A stretch of 64,000 bases of DNA from Comamonas sp. lk. GTDB lineage: Bacteria > Pseudomonadota > Gammaproteobacteria > Burkholderiales > Burkholderiaceae_C. Below the pieces are notes generated by a model. That model was not told where the DNA came from. It saw only the letters and a program-made list of their open reading frames with translations, and did no database searches. The number at the start of each line of letters is the position of its first letter. The first letter of the stretch is position 1. The stretch spans positions 4,058,243-4,122,242 of the forward strand of contig NZ_UOOB01000001.1 in the NCBI RefSeq assembly GCF_900564145.1, given 5' to 3'. Positions 37,096-47,660 of the stretch are shown here, in pieces. The translations under genes and the position numbers were made by a program.

Positions 37096-38064
37096 ATGCG
37101 CAACGCATCCATTCGCAGACGCGAAGCATTGATCGGCATTGCCGCTGCGGTCGCTGCAACAGGTAGCCTGGCTCAGTCAAATCAACCTCTCAAGATTGTC
37201 GTGCCTTTCTCAGCCGGAGGTACCGCCGATGTACTGCCGCGCCTAGTAGCCGAAAAAATCCGCGCGGACTACGCAGGTGGCGTGATCATTGAAAACAAGC
37301 CCGGGGCCGGCGGAAACATCGGTGCCGATCTAGTGTTCCGGGCACAACCGGACGGAATGACAGTGCTGGCCTCCCCTCCGGGGCCCATCGCCATCAACCA
37401 CAACCTCTATCAAAAGCTTAGCTTCGACCCTACTCGCTGGGTGCCAGTAACGATTTTGGCCACAGTGCCCAACGTCTTGGCCATCAACCCCAAGTTACCG
37501 ACTAAGTCACTTGGCGAGTTCATTGCATACGCCAAAGCCAACCCCAAAAAAGTGACTGTGGCGACGCAAGGCGACGGCTCTACATCCCACCTGACTGCAG
37601 CCATGTTCATGCAGCTGACTGGTGTTGAGTTAACCGTCATTCCCTACAAGGGGACAGCCCCGGCACTGATCGACCTGATCGGCGGCAATGTGGATGTGTT
37701 TTTCGACAACATCAGCTCATCGGCAACTTACCACCAAGCCGGCAAGGTGCGCATTCTGGCCATTGCCGACGAGCAGCGCTCTCAAATATTGCCCCAGGTC
37801 CCCACCTTCGCGGAGCAGCAATGGCCAGCCATGCAAGCAGTGACGTTCTTTTCTGTCGTCGCGCCCCCAGGCACGAGCTCAGAAATCGCTCAGAAGCTTC
37901 AGAAGCAGATGGCCCTGGCTCTGTCATCGAACGACATCCGCAAGCACTTTCAGGAACAGGGCGCCGTGCCCTGCGGCTGGGATCCCACCAAGACTGCTCA
38001 GTTCATCCGTCAGGAAACCGAGAAGTGGAAGAAGGTGCTGAAGGCCGCCAACGTCAAGCTCTAA
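37096..38064 (+). CDS. tphC: Terephthalate-binding periplasmic receptor (Bug family)
   Basis: 322 residues, Bug/TctC family. Signal region with twin Arg ([23 protein letters not shown]), then [24 protein letters not shown] and [26 protein letters not shown]. In Comamonas TphC delivers terephthalate to a tripartite transporter whose membrane subunits are encoded elsewhere; no tctAB-like genes are seen here either. It is the first gene of the operon, 14 bp before tphA2, and preceded by AAGGAG. Confidence 0.9.
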   Translation: MRNASIRRREALIGIAAAVAATGSLAQSNQPLKIVVPFSAGGTADVLPRLVAEKIRADYAGGVIIENKPGAGGNIGADLVFRAQPDGMTVLASPPGPIAINHNLYQKLSFDPTRWVPVTILATVPNVLAINPKLPTKSLGEFIAYAKANPKKVTVATQGDGSTSHLTAAMFMQLTGVELTVIPYKGTAPALIDLIGGNVDVFFDNISSSATYHQAGKVRILAIADEQRSQILPQVPTFAEQQWPAMQAVTFFSVVAPPGTSSEIAQKLQKQMALALSSNDIRKHFQEQGAVPCGWDPTKTAQFIRQETEKWKKVLKAANVKL

Positions 38065-38078
38065 TCCCAGGAACCAAC

Positions 38079-39320
38079 ATGCAAGAATCCATCATCCAGT
38101 GGCATGGGGCCACTAATACACGCGTGCCTTTCGGTATCTACACTGACACAGCCAATGCTGATCAAGAACAGCAGCGCATCTATCGCGGCGAGGTCTGGAA
38201 CTACCTGTGCCTGGAATCTGAAATCCCCGAGGCTGGTGATTTCCGTACTACCTTTGCCGGTGAAACACCGATAGTTGTCGTACGGGATGCCGACCAGGAA
38301 ATCTACGCCTTCGAGAACCGCTGCGCGCATCGCGGCGCTCTCATCGCTCTGGAGAAATCGGGACGTACGGATAGTTTCCAGTGCGTCTATCACGCCTGGA
38401 GCTACAACCGACAGGGAGATCTGACCGGCGTTGCCTTCGAGAAAGGTGTCAAGGGCCAGGGTGGCATGCCGGCCTCATTCTGCAAAGAAGAGCATGGCCC
38501 GCGCAAGCTCCGCGTGGCTGTCTTTTGCGGTTTGGTCTTTGGCAGTTTTTCCGAGGACGTACCCAGCATTGAGGATTACCTTGGCCCTGAGATTTGCGAG
38601 CGCATAGAGCGCGTGCTGCACAAGCCCGTAGAAGTCATCGGTCGCTTCACGCAAAAGCTGCCTAACAACTGGAAGCTCTACTTCGAGAACGTGAAGGACA
38701 GCTATCACGCCAGCCTCCTGCATATGTTCTTCACCACCTTCGAGCTGAATCGCCTCTCACAAAAAGGCGGAGTCATCGTCGACGAGTCGGGTGGCCACCA
38801 TGTGAGCTATTCCATGATTGATCGTAGCGCCAAAGACGACTCGTACAAGGACCAGGCCATCCGCTCCGACAACGAGCGTTACCGGCTCAAAGATCCCAGC
38901 CTTCTAGAGGGCTTCGAGGAGTTCGAGGACGGCGTGACCCTGCAGATCCTTTCTGTGTTCCCTGGCTTTGTGCTGCAGCAGATTCAGAACAGCATCGCCG
39001 TGCGTCAGTTGTTGCCCAAGAGCATCTCCAGCTCGGAACTCAACTGGACCTATCTTGGCTATGCAGATGACAGTGCAGAGCAGCGCAAGGTCAGACTCAA
39101 ACAGGCCAACCTCATCGGCCCTGCAGGATTTATTTCCATGGAGGACGGAGCTGTCGGTGGATTCGTGCAGCGTGGCATCGCAGGCGCTGCCAACCTTGAT
39201 GCGGTCATCGAGATGGGCGGAGACCACGAAGGCTCTAGCGAGGGCCGCGCCACAGAAACCTCGGTACGCGGCTTTTGGAAGGCCTACCGCAAGCATATGG
39301 GACAGGAGATGCAAGCATGA
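38079..39320 (+). CDS. tphA2: Terephthalate 1,2-dioxygenase, large (Rieske) subunit
   Basis: 413 residues from the ATG at 38079, the length I know for TphA2. The Rieske [2Fe-2S] motif is [15 protein letters not shown]...[10 protein letters not shown] (C-x-H...C-x2-H, residues ~81-104). The mononuclear iron site is in [13 protein letters not shown] (D-x2-H-x4-H). It converts terephthalate and O2 to a cis-1,2-dihydrodiol together with TphA3 and the reductase TphA1. The gene overlaps tphA3 by four bases (ATGA). Confidence 0.93.
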   Translation: MQESIIQWHGATNTRVPFGIYTDTANADQEQQRIYRGEVWNYLCLESEIPEAGDFRTTFAGETPIVVVRDADQEIYAFENRCAHRGALIALEKSGRTDSFQCVYHAWSYNRQGDLTGVAFEKGVKGQGGMPASFCKEEHGPRKLRVAVFCGLVFGSFSEDVPSIEDYLGPEICERIERVLHKPVEVIGRFTQKLPNNWKLYFENVKDSYHASLLHMFFTTFELNRLSQKGGVIVDESGGHHVSYSMIDRSAKDDSYKDQAIRSDNERYRLKDPSLLEGFEEFEDGVTLQILSVFPGFVLQQIQNSIAVRQLLPKSISSSELNWTYLGYADDSAEQRKVRLKQANLIGPAGFISMEDGAVGGFVQRGIAGAANLDAVIEMGGDHEGSSEGRATETSVRGFWKAYRKHMGQEMQA

Positions 39321-39781
39321 TCCATGAAATTCAAATCGCGGCCTTCAATGCCGCTTACGCGAAGACCATAGACAGTGACGTTATGGAGCAATGGCCAACC
39401 TTCTTCACGAAGGATTGCCATTATCGCGTCACCAATGTCGACAACCATGCTGAAGGACTTGCTGCTGGCATTGTCTGGGCGGATTCGCAGGACATGCTCA
39501 CCGACCGAATTTCTGCGCTGCGCGAAGCCAATATCTACGAGCGCCACCGCTATCGCCATATCCTGGGTCTGCCTTCGATCCAGTCAGCCGATGCAACACA
39601 GGCCAGTGCTTCCACGCCATTCCTGGTGCTGCGCATCATGCATACCGGGGAAACAGAGGTCTTTGCCAGCGGTGAGTACCACGACAAATTCACCACGATC
39701 GATGGAAAGTTACGTCTGCAAGAGCGCGTCGCGGTTTGCGACAGCACGGTGACGGACACGCTGATGGCATTGCCGCTATGA
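39317..39781 (+). CDS. tphA3: Terephthalate 1,2-dioxygenase, small subunit
   Basis: 154 residues, NTF2-like ring-hydroxylating dioxygenase beta subunit ([44 protein letters not shown]). It has a structural role in the hexameric oxygenase. The start overlaps the tphA2 stop and the stop overlaps the tphB start (both ATGA), so translation of the three is likely coupled. Confidence 0.93.
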   Translation: MIHEIQIAAFNAAYAKTIDSDVMEQWPTFFTKDCHYRVTNVDNHAEGLAAGIVWADSQDMLTDRISALREANIYERHRYRHILGLPSIQSADATQASASTPFLVLRIMHTGETEVFASGEYHDKFTTIDGKLRLQERVAVCDSTVTDTLMALPL

Positions 39782-40725
39782 CAATAGTGCACCGTAGATT
39801 GGCTTTGGCCATCGGCGATCCCCACGGCATTGGCCCAGAAATCGCACTGAAAGCTCTTCAGCAGTTGTCTGCCACCGAAAGATCCCTGATCAAGGTCTAT
39901 GGACCGTGGAGCGCTCTTGAACAAGCAGCGCAGATCTGCCAAATGGAGTCCCTTCTTCAAGACCTCATTCATGAGGAAGCCGGCTCGCTTGCACAACCAG
40001 TGCAATGCGGAGAGATCACCCCGCAGGCAGGCCTATCCACGGTGCAATCCGCAACAGCAGCCATCCGGGCGTGCGAAAGCGGCGAGGTCGATGCCGTCAT
40101 TGCCTGCCCCCACCATGAGACGGCCATTCACCGTGCAGGCATAGCGTTCAGCGGCTACCCATCTTTGCTCGCCAATGTTCTTGGCATGAACGAAGACGAG
40201 GTATTCCTGATGCTGGTAGGGGCTGGACTGCGCATCGTGCATGTCACCTTGCATGAGAGCGTGCGTAGCGCACTAGAGCGGCTCTCACCTCAGTTGGTTA
40301 TCAACGCGGTGGATGCCGCCGTGCAGACATGCACCCTACTCGGGGTGCCTAAACCGCAAGTCGCTGTATTCGGGATCAACCCTCATGCATCCGAAGGACA
40401 GTTGTTCGGCCTGGAGGACTCGCAGATCACCGTTCCTGCCGTCGAGACACTGCGCAAGCGCGGCCTGACGGTAGACGGCCCCATGGGAGCAGACATGGTT
40501 CTGGCACAGCGCAAGCACGACTTGTATGTGGCCATGCTGCATGACCAAGGGCACATTCCCATCAAGCTGCTGGCTCCTAACGGAGCCAGTGCGCTCTCCA
40601 TCGGCGGCAGGGTGGTGCTTTCCAGCGTGGGCCATGGCAGCGCCATGGACATTGCCGGCCGTGGCGTGGCTGACGCCACGGCCCTCCTACGCACAATCGC
40701 CCTACTCGGAGCCCAACCGGTCTGA
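39778..40725 (+). CDS. tphB: Terephthalate dihydrodiol dehydrogenase (PdxA family)
   Basis: 315 residues of the PdxA fold: [20 protein letters not shown] at the N-terminus, metal-binding His motifs [12 protein letters not shown] and [13 protein letters not shown]. In this branch the enzyme oxidatively decarboxylates the cis-dihydrodiol of terephthalate to protocatechuate, in place of the vitamin B6 role of PdxA. Position in the operon separates it from a true pdxA. Confidence 0.92.
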   Translation: MTIVHRRLALAIGDPHGIGPEIALKALQQLSATERSLIKVYGPWSALEQAAQICQMESLLQDLIHEEAGSLAQPVQCGEITPQAGLSTVQSATAAIRACESGEVDAVIACPHHETAIHRAGIAFSGYPSLLANVLGMNEDEVFLMLVGAGLRIVHVTLHESVRSALERLSPQLVINAVDAAVQTCTLLGVPKPQVAVFGINPHASEGQLFGLEDSQITVPAVETLRKRGLTVDGPMGADMVLAQRKHDLYVAMLHDQGHIPIKLLAPNGASALSIGGRVVLSSVGHGSAMDIAGRGVADATALLRTIALLGAQPV

Positions 40726-40734
40726 GGACTCTCT

Positions 40735-41745
40735 ATGAACCACCAGATCCATATCCACGACTCTGATATCGCGTTCCCCTGCGCGCCTGGGCAATCCGTA
40801 CTGGATGCAGCCCTGCAGGCCGGCATCGAGCTGCCCTATTCCTGCCGCAAAGGTAGCTGTGGCAACTGTGCGAGTACGCTGCTCGACGGAAATATTACTT
40901 CCTTCAATGGCATGGCCGTGCGCAGCGAACTCTGCACCTCGGAGCAGGTATTGCTGTGCGGCTGCACCGCCGCCAGCGATATACGTATCCAGCCGAGCTC
41001 CTTTCGCCGTCTCGACCCGGAAGCCCGCAAACGTTTTACGGCCAAGGTGTACAGCAATACACTGGCGGCACCCGATGTCTCGCTACTGCGCCTGCGCCTG
41101 CCTGTGGGCAAGCGCGCCAAATTTGAAGCCGGCCAATACCTGCTGATTCACCTCGACGGCGGGGAAAGCCGCAGCTACTCTATGGCCAACCCACCCCATG
41201 AGAGCGATGGCATCACATTGCATATCAGGCATGTACCGGGTGGTCGCTTCAGCACTATCGTTCAGCAGTTGAAGTCTGGTGACACATTGGATATCGAACT
41301 GCCATTCGGCAGCATCGCGTTGAAGCCTGACGACAGCAGACCCCTAGTTTGCGTTGCAGGAGGCACCGGATTTGCACCCATCAAGTCCGTTCTGGATGAC
41401 CTGGCCAAACGCAAGGTACAGCGCGACATCACGCTGATTTGGGGTGCTCGCAACCCCTCTGGCCTGTATCTTCCTAGCGCCATCGACAAGTGGCGCAAAG
41501 CTTGGCCGCAGTTTCGCTACATTGCAGCCATCACTGACCTAAGCAACGTGCCTGCGGATGCTCACGCCGGTCGGGTGGATGACGCGCTACGCATGCACTT
41601 TGACAACCTACACGATCATGTTGTCCACTGCTGTGGCTCACCAGCCCTCGTTCAATCTGTGCGCACAGCAGCCTCCAGTATGGGTCTGCTAGCACAAGAT
41701 TTTCATGCGGATGTGTTCGCTACAGACCCGACTGGCAATCATTAG
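40735..41745 (+). CDS. tphA1: Terephthalate dioxygenase reductase component
   Basis: 336 residues. The N-terminal plant-type ferredoxin has SCRKGSCGNCASTLLDG with a further Cys (LCGCTA). The FAD-binding RSYSMAN and NAD-binding CVAGGTGFAPIKSVLDDL follow. It transfers electrons from NAD(P)H to the Rieske oxygenase. Last gene of tphC-A2-A3-B-A1, 9 bp after tphB. Confidence 0.93.
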   Translation: MNHQIHIHDSDIAFPCAPGQSVLDAALQAGIELPYSCRKGSCGNCASTLLDGNITSFNGMAVRSELCTSEQVLLCGCTAASDIRIQPSSFRRLDPEARKRFTAKVYSNTLAAPDVSLLRLRLPVGKRAKFEAGQYLLIHLDGGESRSYSMANPPHESDGITLHIRHVPGGRFSTIVQQLKSGDTLDIELPFGSIALKPDDSRPLVCVAGGTGFAPIKSVLDDLAKRKVQRDITLIWGARNPSGLYLPSAIDKWRKAWPQFRYIAAITDLSNVPADAHAGRVDDALRMHFDNLHDHVVHCCGSPALVQSVRTAASSMGLLAQDFHADVFATDPTGNH

Positions 41746-42466
41746 AAGTATCTATCCATTCGATATCAACACGGCGGGATTGAGGCAGGTATAAATGCAT
41801 TCACGGCATTGACAACGTACTTGCTTCCTTGCAGCCTGTGTTGATATTGATGCCAATGGTCGGGCCTTTCTAGCTGGCCCGGGTTACGTTTTTCCGCAGC
41901 AAACAGTAGCCGCTCTCGAAGCGGCTGCAGCACTGTTCGACGACCGCTTGCGTGCTGACGAAAACCTCTGAGATAGCCCCCTCTCGTGAAATTCGTGTTG
42001 CCCTTGTCAGTGCAGACGTTCAGGATGGGCACTCTAGATAAGTGCGCACACCGACAACTTTTATCATTCAAACCAAATGATCACTATCAGTAAAACTGAC
42101 GGCCTTCAGTCCAACGCCAAACAAAGCGTAACTTGCGCAAGTTGCAGTCGCCACAGCGCAGAGGAAGAAATGAGTGCCTCATGCTGGATGCCCCTGCTAG
42201 CTCCCATCAGTTTCATCAACCGCTTTCTTGGCTGACAGACAGCTTCAGGCTGAAAGCAGTCTTCTGTTTTTCTTTTCGCAACGACTGCTGATCCCAATAC
42301 TGCTCATTGAGTTGAGTGCTGCTAAGCTACGTGCGTTTAGCATTTTGTTGCAGTTAGGGAATGCGCGTGATCGCCAACCTGTGAGGGTATTCGAAGCTCA
42401 CGTTCCATCATGAGGTGAGAAAGCGGGTTTCTGGCTATCCGTCTATTCCTCACAATTGCGAATGTC
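41746..42466. other. Junction between the tph operon and the defence island
   Basis: About 720 bp with no supported gene. A fragment on the plus strand (GRAFLAGPGYVFPQQTVAALEAAAALFDDR, near 41860-41950) looks protein-like but has stops on both sides, so it may be a gene remnant. The hairpin gggcc...ggccc near 41868-41885 could stop tph transcription. The right part should hold the promoter of the defence operon. Confidence 0.4.
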
Positions 42467-44227
42467 ATGGCCCAAACAGCACGTATTTATAAGATAACTA
42501 TTCAACGCTTCAGAGGCATTCACTCCCTAACATGGCTGCCTGCGAAAGGAATGAACGTCATCCTGGGTGGGGGTGACCTTGGAAAAACGACTATCCTTGA
42601 AGCGATTGCTCTGCTGCTTTCGCCATCGAACACTGCGGTTATCTCTGAGGCTGATTACTGGGCACGGGACAGCGAACAGGAATTCGTCATCGAAGCCGTC
42701 ATGACCCTACCCGATACGACCGGAATCGGCTCGCAGAACACTTTCGCTTGGCCATGGGCATGGAACGGGCAGGATGCCATAACTCCGTCAGCCGACGGGG
42801 AAGGAGACCTCCCCGCACCCGGCGAGCCGGTGTATCGCGTACGCGTACGGGGCACTACGGAATTGGAACTCGCGTGGGAAGTCATGCAACCCAACGAAGA
42901 ACTCGATCATTTTTCGACAGCCGTTCGTCGGCGTATCGGCTTGGTCCGAATGAGCGCTGATGAGCGCAACGATCGCGATCTGCGCCTTGTCTATGGCTCA
43001 GCGCTGGATCGGTTGTTAGCCGATAACGCATTGCGGGCACGTATCGGCAAGGAGGTCGCAGGGCTCAATTTGCACGATTCGCTCAACGACAAGGCTAAGG
43101 AGGCGATCGAATTGCTGGATGCGCGTATGGCCGGTGCTGCGCTTCCCAGCGATTTGAAACTCGGTCTCACGACCAGCCAGGGGTTGTCCATCGGCGCACT
43201 CATTGGGCTGATGGCGACCAAGAATGGGGTGGCGTTGCCCCTGAGCAGTTGGGGTGCTGGCACTAGACGAATGGCTGCGCTCGAAATCGCATCGTCAACG
43301 GACAAGGAGGCAAGCGTTACGCTCATCGATGAGATTGAGCGCGGGCTTGAGCCGTATCGTCTGCGGGAGCTCATCAATATCCTGGCCAGCCAACACGGGC
43401 AGATTTTCCTCACGACGCATAGTCCTGTCGCCATTTCGTGTGCCGAGGACGCTCACCTTTGGTATCTGGACAGCCTGGGCTCCATCGGTGCGCTGCCTCG
43501 AGACAAGGTCGGGCCACAGCAGAAACGCGATCCTGAAACGTTCCTGGCACGTGTGGCCGTCATTGCTGAAGGGCCCACCGAGGTCGGCTTCTTGCAGTAC
43601 CTGCTGGAAAAGGCTTTCGGGGGGGACCCGCTTGATCATGGGGTGCGAGTCTGCGATGGTCAGGGCAATGGTGCGACCCTGGATCTGCTTGAGACGCTGG
43701 CATCTTCTGGCTTGCTGTTTGCCGGCTTGGCGGACGACGAGGGCACAGCTCCGGAGCGTTGGAAAAAGCTGAAGGAAAAGCTCAAAGGGCGGCTGCATCA
43801 GTGGCCGAAGGGCTGCACAGAAGATCATGTGATCGGGGCCGTTCCTGAAGCAAATCTTCTCGAACTACTGAAGGATGCCGAAGGGGAGCTGGACGGCTAT
43901 CGACTTCGGACATTGGCGGAACGCCTTGGACTTCAGGACAAGAGCACCGAGGCGATAGACTTGGCGCTGAAAGCCTCTGGAAAAACGTGGCGCGCTTTGA
44001 TCATTGCAGCCGCCAGCGGCAGCAAGAATGGGGCGCCTGCAGGTCAAGACAAGGCTTGGAAGAAGCATTCGCAGCAATGGTTCAAGTCCACTGTCGGCGG
44101 GCAGGAGCTGGCCCAGAAAATGGTCGCGCTAGGCGCTTGGGCGGAAATACAGCCACAGTTGCTTCCGTTGATCAACGCGGTACTGGAGGCCGTGGGTCGC
44201 CAAGCCTTGGACAAGCTGGATCTATGA
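42467..44227 (+). CDS. OLD-family ATPase-nuclease, Gabija GajA-like
   Basis: 586 residues. The N-terminal ABC/SMC-type ATPase has Walker A GGGDLGKT (residues 34-41), a signature region LSSWGAGTRRMAAL, and Walker B VTLIDEIERGLEPYRL. The C-terminal TOPRIM nuclease has VIAEGPTE (Glu ~368) and LADDEGTAPERW (Asp 423/424, Glu 425). Length and overlap with a UvrD-like helicase gene fit GajA of Gabija, which cuts phage DNA when nucleotides fall. Oddities: Walker A has Asp-Leu before GKT, and Walker B has Ile in place of the usual Pro. A class-2 OLD system of another name is the alternative. Confidence 0.8.
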   Translation: MAQTARIYKITIQRFRGIHSLTWLPAKGMNVILGGGDLGKTTILEAIALLLSPSNTAVISEADYWARDSEQEFVIEAVMTLPDTTGIGSQNTFAWPWAWNGQDAITPSADGEGDLPAPGEPVYRVRVRGTTELELAWEVMQPNEELDHFSTAVRRRIGLVRMSADERNDRDLRLVYGSALDRLLADNALRARIGKEVAGLNLHDSLNDKAKEAIELLDARMAGAALPSDLKLGLTTSQGLSIGALIGLMATKNGVALPLSSWGAGTRRMAALEIASSTDKEASVTLIDEIERGLEPYRLRELINILASQHGQIFLTTHSPVAISCAEDAHLWYLDSLGSIGALPRDKVGPQQKRDPETFLARVAVIAEGPTEVGFLQYLLEKAFGGDPLDHGVRVCDGQGNGATLDLLETLASSGLLFAGLADDEGTAPERWKKLKEKLKGRLHQWPKGCTEDHVIGAVPEANLLELLKDAEGELDGYRLRTLAERLGLQDKSTEAIDLALKASGKTWRALIIAAASGSKNGAPAGQDKAWKKHSQQWFKSTVGGQELAQKMVALGAWAEIQPQLLPLINAVLEAVGRQALDKLDL

Positions 44228-45753
44228 GCGACCAGGCCGTCGCCAAGCTTCTCCGCTCATCTGAGCCGCTGGTGATCATTGAAGCTGCGGCGGGCTGCGG
44301 CAAGACATACCAGGGCGCTGCGTACGCGCAGGAGGTGGAGGGAGCGCTCGGTGATGGCCGCTTGCTCATCCTGACGCACACCCACGCTGCTTGCTCTGTC
44401 TTCGCAGAACGTACGAAGAAGGCCGGGTCACGCGTCGAAATCAAAACCATCGATGCCTTGATTGCGCAGATCGCGCTGGCATACCACAAGCCACTTGACC
44501 TTCCGCGCGATCTGACCTCCTGGGCTTGGCAGGATGGCGGGCAAGGCTTTGAGATCATGGCGACCAAGGTCGCAGGATTTCTGCGCCATCAGCCAATGGT
44601 GGCTCGTGCACTGGCCCGACGCTACCCAGTCATCGTGTGCGATGAACATCAGGATTCGAGTGTCGATCAGCACAGTGTTGTCATGTCCTTACTGTCCGCT
44701 GGAGCAACTGTCCGGATCTTTGGAGATCCCCTGCAGCGGATTTACGGGGTCAAGACCGACAAAGCCGTGCGCGAGGATCGTGCCCGCTGGGACGCTTTGA
44801 AGGAGCAGGGAGCAAGCGAGAAACTGATCACCCCTCACCGTTGGCAAACCGGTTGTCCTCTGTTAGGGGCTTGGGTAATCGAGGCACGGGAGAGCTTGGA
44901 GCGGGGAACTCCGATAGACCTGACCGGAGCGCTGCCTCCATCAGTTAGGGTGCTTGTGGGAAACAACACGGCTCAGATGCGAACCGGCTACCAACTGTCC
45001 AAGGAACACAGAACGCCGATCGACAAGGTGCTGAAAAATAGCCCGCAGTTGATGGTCCTCGCATCGCAGAACGACTTGGTATCGGCACTTCGAGCCTTCT
45101 GGTTTCGGACAGTACCGATCTGGGAAGGGCATACACGTGATGCGCTAGGGGCGCTCGTGCAGACACTGCGCACCGGTCATGGCGATCCGGAAGCGCTGGC
45201 GAAGGGTGTCATCACCTTCATGGGCAGCGTCGCGGTGGGATTCAGCCCATCCAGCCACGGTGACCGACTTTTGCAGGAAGTTCGCACCGGGGCTGCGCGC
45301 CCCACCACCGGAAAACCGGCCAACATCCAGGCGGTCGCACGATGCCTGCTGAACAATCCCTCGCATACGGGTGTGTCGGAAGCGCTCGCAAAAATTACTG
45401 TGCTGGTGAAGGGCAACGCCGCGGGCTTTGACACCGTGAAGGTCGATCACCGGTCCGAACTGCGGGATGCTGTGCGCATCGGCCAGTTTGCAGATCCGGA
45501 CACAGGATTTGCGGAGGTGTCGCGCATGCGCTCCTATTCCCATATTTCATTACCCCAAAAGGTGCTCAGCAGCATTCACAAGGCCAAGGGCCTGGAGTGC
45601 GACCACGCGATGCTGATGGCTTGCGACAAGGCGCAGTTCACATCGACTCTGTACGCCAAGTCCAAGATGTACGTAGCCCTAAGCAGGGCGAAAAAGTCGC
45701 TCACCTTGGTGGTTTCGACATCCAACCCCAGTCCCCTGTTCAAGCTCCATTGA
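44224..45753 (+). CDS. UvrD/Rep-like helicase, Gabija GajB-like
   Basis: 509 residues starting inside the stop of the preceding gene (ATGA overlap). SF1A motifs: EAAAGCGKTYQG (Walker A, 24-28), VIVCDEHQDSS (Walker B near 140), GDPLQRIYG, SSIHKAKGLECDHAML and MYVALSRAKKSLTLV. It is about the size of GajB. In Gabija the helicase-like subunit senses DNA ends or hydrolyses nucleotides and works with GajA. Coupling and order match that system. Confidence 0.82.
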   Translation: MSDQAVAKLLRSSEPLVIIEAAAGCGKTYQGAAYAQEVEGALGDGRLLILTHTHAACSVFAERTKKAGSRVEIKTIDALIAQIALAYHKPLDLPRDLTSWAWQDGGQGFEIMATKVAGFLRHQPMVARALARRYPVIVCDEHQDSSVDQHSVVMSLLSAGATVRIFGDPLQRIYGVKTDKAVREDRARWDALKEQGASEKLITPHRWQTGCPLLGAWVIEARESLERGTPIDLTGALPPSVRVLVGNNTAQMRTGYQLSKEHRTPIDKVLKNSPQLMVLASQNDLVSALRAFWFRTVPIWEGHTRDALGALVQTLRTGHGDPEALAKGVITFMGSVAVGFSPSSHGDRLLQEVRTGAARPTTGKPANIQAVARCLLNNPSHTGVSEALAKITVLVKGNAAGFDTVKVDHRSELRDAVRIGQFADPDTGFAEVSRMRSYSHISLPQKVLSSIHKAKGLECDHAMLMACDKAQFTSTLYAKSKMYVALSRAKKSLTLVVSTSNPSPLFKLH

Positions 45754-45765
45754 AGGACAGACCTC

Positions 45766-46677
45766 ATGAGTAACTATTTCAGTGACCGGGAGCTCGGGCC
45801 GAGGGCCCGTACCGAACAGACGATGAGTCCAGTGGCATGGGCCGGCATTGCGGTCCTGGTTGAGGCTCTGGCGAATTCCGGAGCGTTCGGGGCGTCGTTT
45901 CCGCAAGAATGTCCTGATGGTCATGCGGTCTGTGGCAACGACACGGACATGCTGAAAAGCGCAATCGAAGCGGAGATCGAGGGCCTGTCATGGCCGCTGC
46001 AACGTGACAAGGTCGATGAAGATGGTTTCATGCGAACACGAAAGCCGTGGGCTCCCCCGACCCTTGTTGCGCTCGATTTCATCGAGTTCGTATGGAGAAG
46101 CGTTGCGCGGCCGATTCCGGGACGAGTTCACGATTACTACCGGCATCACCATCTGTCTTTCGACAGCGAGGAGGGGCGTTCTGCATTCGTGACCGACGTG
46201 AACCGCATCCTTGCGCGTAACGGGTTAGCCTATGAGATCACCGAAAGCGGCGAGGTCCGACGGATCTTGCCAGCCATCATCGGGAACTTGCTTGCAAGAG
46301 CCTACTTCCGGACTGGGGACCAACTGCTCGACGTCATGCTGGAAGAGGCACGCAGGAAATTCACAGACCCAGATCCGCTGATTCGGCGCGAGGCGCTGGA
46401 GCGGTTGTTCGACTCATGGGAGCGCATCAAGACATTGGCCGACGACAACAAGGCCAAGTCAGCGAAGTTGGTTCTGGACAGGGCAAGCCCCGAACCAGCA
46501 TTTCGGCAGCTTCTTGAGAAGGAGGCCCTGGAGCTGCGAGAGATTGGGAACAACTATCTGTTACGCCATCATGAGCGAAGCCAAACGCCCGTTATCGATA
46601 CCGATCATGTCGACTACCTGTTTCACCGGCTCTTTTCTTTGGTGGATCTGGTGATCCGCAAGAACGCACCTCGTTAG
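45766..46677 (+). CDS. AbiJ-like abortive infection protein
   Basis: 303 residues beginning 12 bp after the helicase gene, with AAGGA before the ATG. The N-terminus, FSDRELGPRARTEQTMSPVAWAGIAVLVEALANSGAFGASFPQECPDGHAVCGNDTDMLKSAIEAEIEGLSWPL, matches the AbiJ N-terminal domain type 4. The C-terminal part (ALELREIGNNYLLRHHERSQTPVIDTDHVDYLFHRLFSLVDLVIRKN) resembles Abi C-terminal/HEPN-like helices with an R-x-H element. Such proteins are thought to act as toxic effectors in phage defence. Cotranscription with the Gabija-like pair is likely from spacing. Confidence 0.72.
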   Translation: MSNYFSDRELGPRARTEQTMSPVAWAGIAVLVEALANSGAFGASFPQECPDGHAVCGNDTDMLKSAIEAEIEGLSWPLQRDKVDEDGFMRTRKPWAPPTLVALDFIEFVWRSVARPIPGRVHDYYRHHHLSFDSEEGRSAFVTDVNRILARNGLAYEITESGEVRRILPAIIGNLLARAYFRTGDQLLDVMLEEARRKFTDPDPLIRREALERLFDSWERIKTLADDNKAKSAKLVLDRASPEPAFRQLLEKEALELREIGNNYLLRHHERSQTPVIDTDHVDYLFHRLFSLVDLVIRKNAPR

Positions 46678-46772
46678 GAGTCCAGGCTCATGTGCGCGAA
46701 TGTAGGCGTCGTCGAGGTAAGGCAGTTGAAGCACGTCTTGATCGGTGCATGCTTGATCCTGGGAGCGGTTCG

Positions 46773-47591
46773 ATGAGCGAGCCATTGCAGCACTACGTGC
46801 CCAAGTTCATGCTGCGGCGGTTCTCCTCCGGTAGGCGGGAGTTGGTACATGCGTTCGATAAGCACCGAGACAAAATCTTTGCGTTCTCAACTTCCAAGAA
46901 ATCGAAGGTGGGTGTCGCCGCTGAGCGGGCGATCTACGATTTTGAGTTTCAGGGAGTGCCCATGACGCTTGAACCCGCACTGAGCAGCCTTGAAACCAAG
47001 GCCGCCGAGGTCACTGCGAGGGTAATCGCGGCTCAAGCGCTTCCCCCTACCTGGCACGAAGAGAAGGCAATTCTCGCCAGCTTCATGGCGGTGCAGCTCG
47101 TGCGCACCAAGGCGACGATGGCAACCTTCGATGATCTTTCTAGTCGCATGGAGGTTTTTTTTCGTGCAGAGGACGCCCCGGAGGAGTTCTTCCAGCCCGA
47201 CCCTCTGGTCGGCAGCAAAGAGAACGCGCGAAAGGCCCACTACGCGGCAGCGATAAGCAATGCGTCAAGGGACTGGTCGCCCCTGTTGCTGCAGAAGGTC
47301 TGGCATTTGATCAAGACCTCCGACGAGATACCTTTTGTCATGGGGGATCATCCGGTCGTCCGGTTCAATGACCTCAATGCGGAAGGTAGCGGGAAACTTG
47401 GCTTGGCGTCCATCGGGGTTCAGCTGTACTTTCCACTGTCTCCAACATTGGCGCTTTCCTTGATGTGTCCTACATATCTGGAAATGATGATCGATGGAAT
47501 CGAGCGCATTGATCGGCTGCTGGTAGGCAGGCTCGGTGACCATCGCTTGCTCAGAGCGCAGCGGAAGGATATTTTGTTAATTTCCACGTAA
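46773..47591 (+). CDS. DUF4238 protein, 3' end replaced by IS21
   Basis: About 272 residues from the ATG at 46773 (GGGAGC upstream). LQHYVPKFMLRRFSSGRRELVHAFDKHRDKIFAFSTSKKSKVGVAAERAIYDFE is the DUF4238 signature, and the family is common near defence genes; the mid-part has VMGDHPVVRFND. The last codons (LLIST-stop) come from the left inverted repeat of the IS21 element, so the native C-terminus is lost, perhaps only by a few residues, given the usual length. Fourth gene in line with the Gabija-like operon. Confidence 0.75.
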   Translation: MSEPLQHYVPKFMLRRFSSGRRELVHAFDKHRDKIFAFSTSKKSKVGVAAERAIYDFEFQGVPMTLEPALSSLETKAAEVTARVIAAQALPPTWHEEKAILASFMAVQLVRTKATMATFDDLSSRMEVFFRAEDAPEEFFQPDPLVGSKENARKAHYAAAISNASRDWSPLLLQKVWHLIKTSDEIPFVMGDHPVVRFNDLNAEGSGKLGLASIGVQLYFPLSPTLALSLMCPTYLEMMIDGIERIDRLLVGRLGDHRLLRAQRKDILLIST

Positions 47592-47660
47592 AACTGACCC
47601 GCCATTTCCTTCTCAAACTGACCCACTCTTTGACTTGAGCCGTAAGGCTCAAGATGTGGA

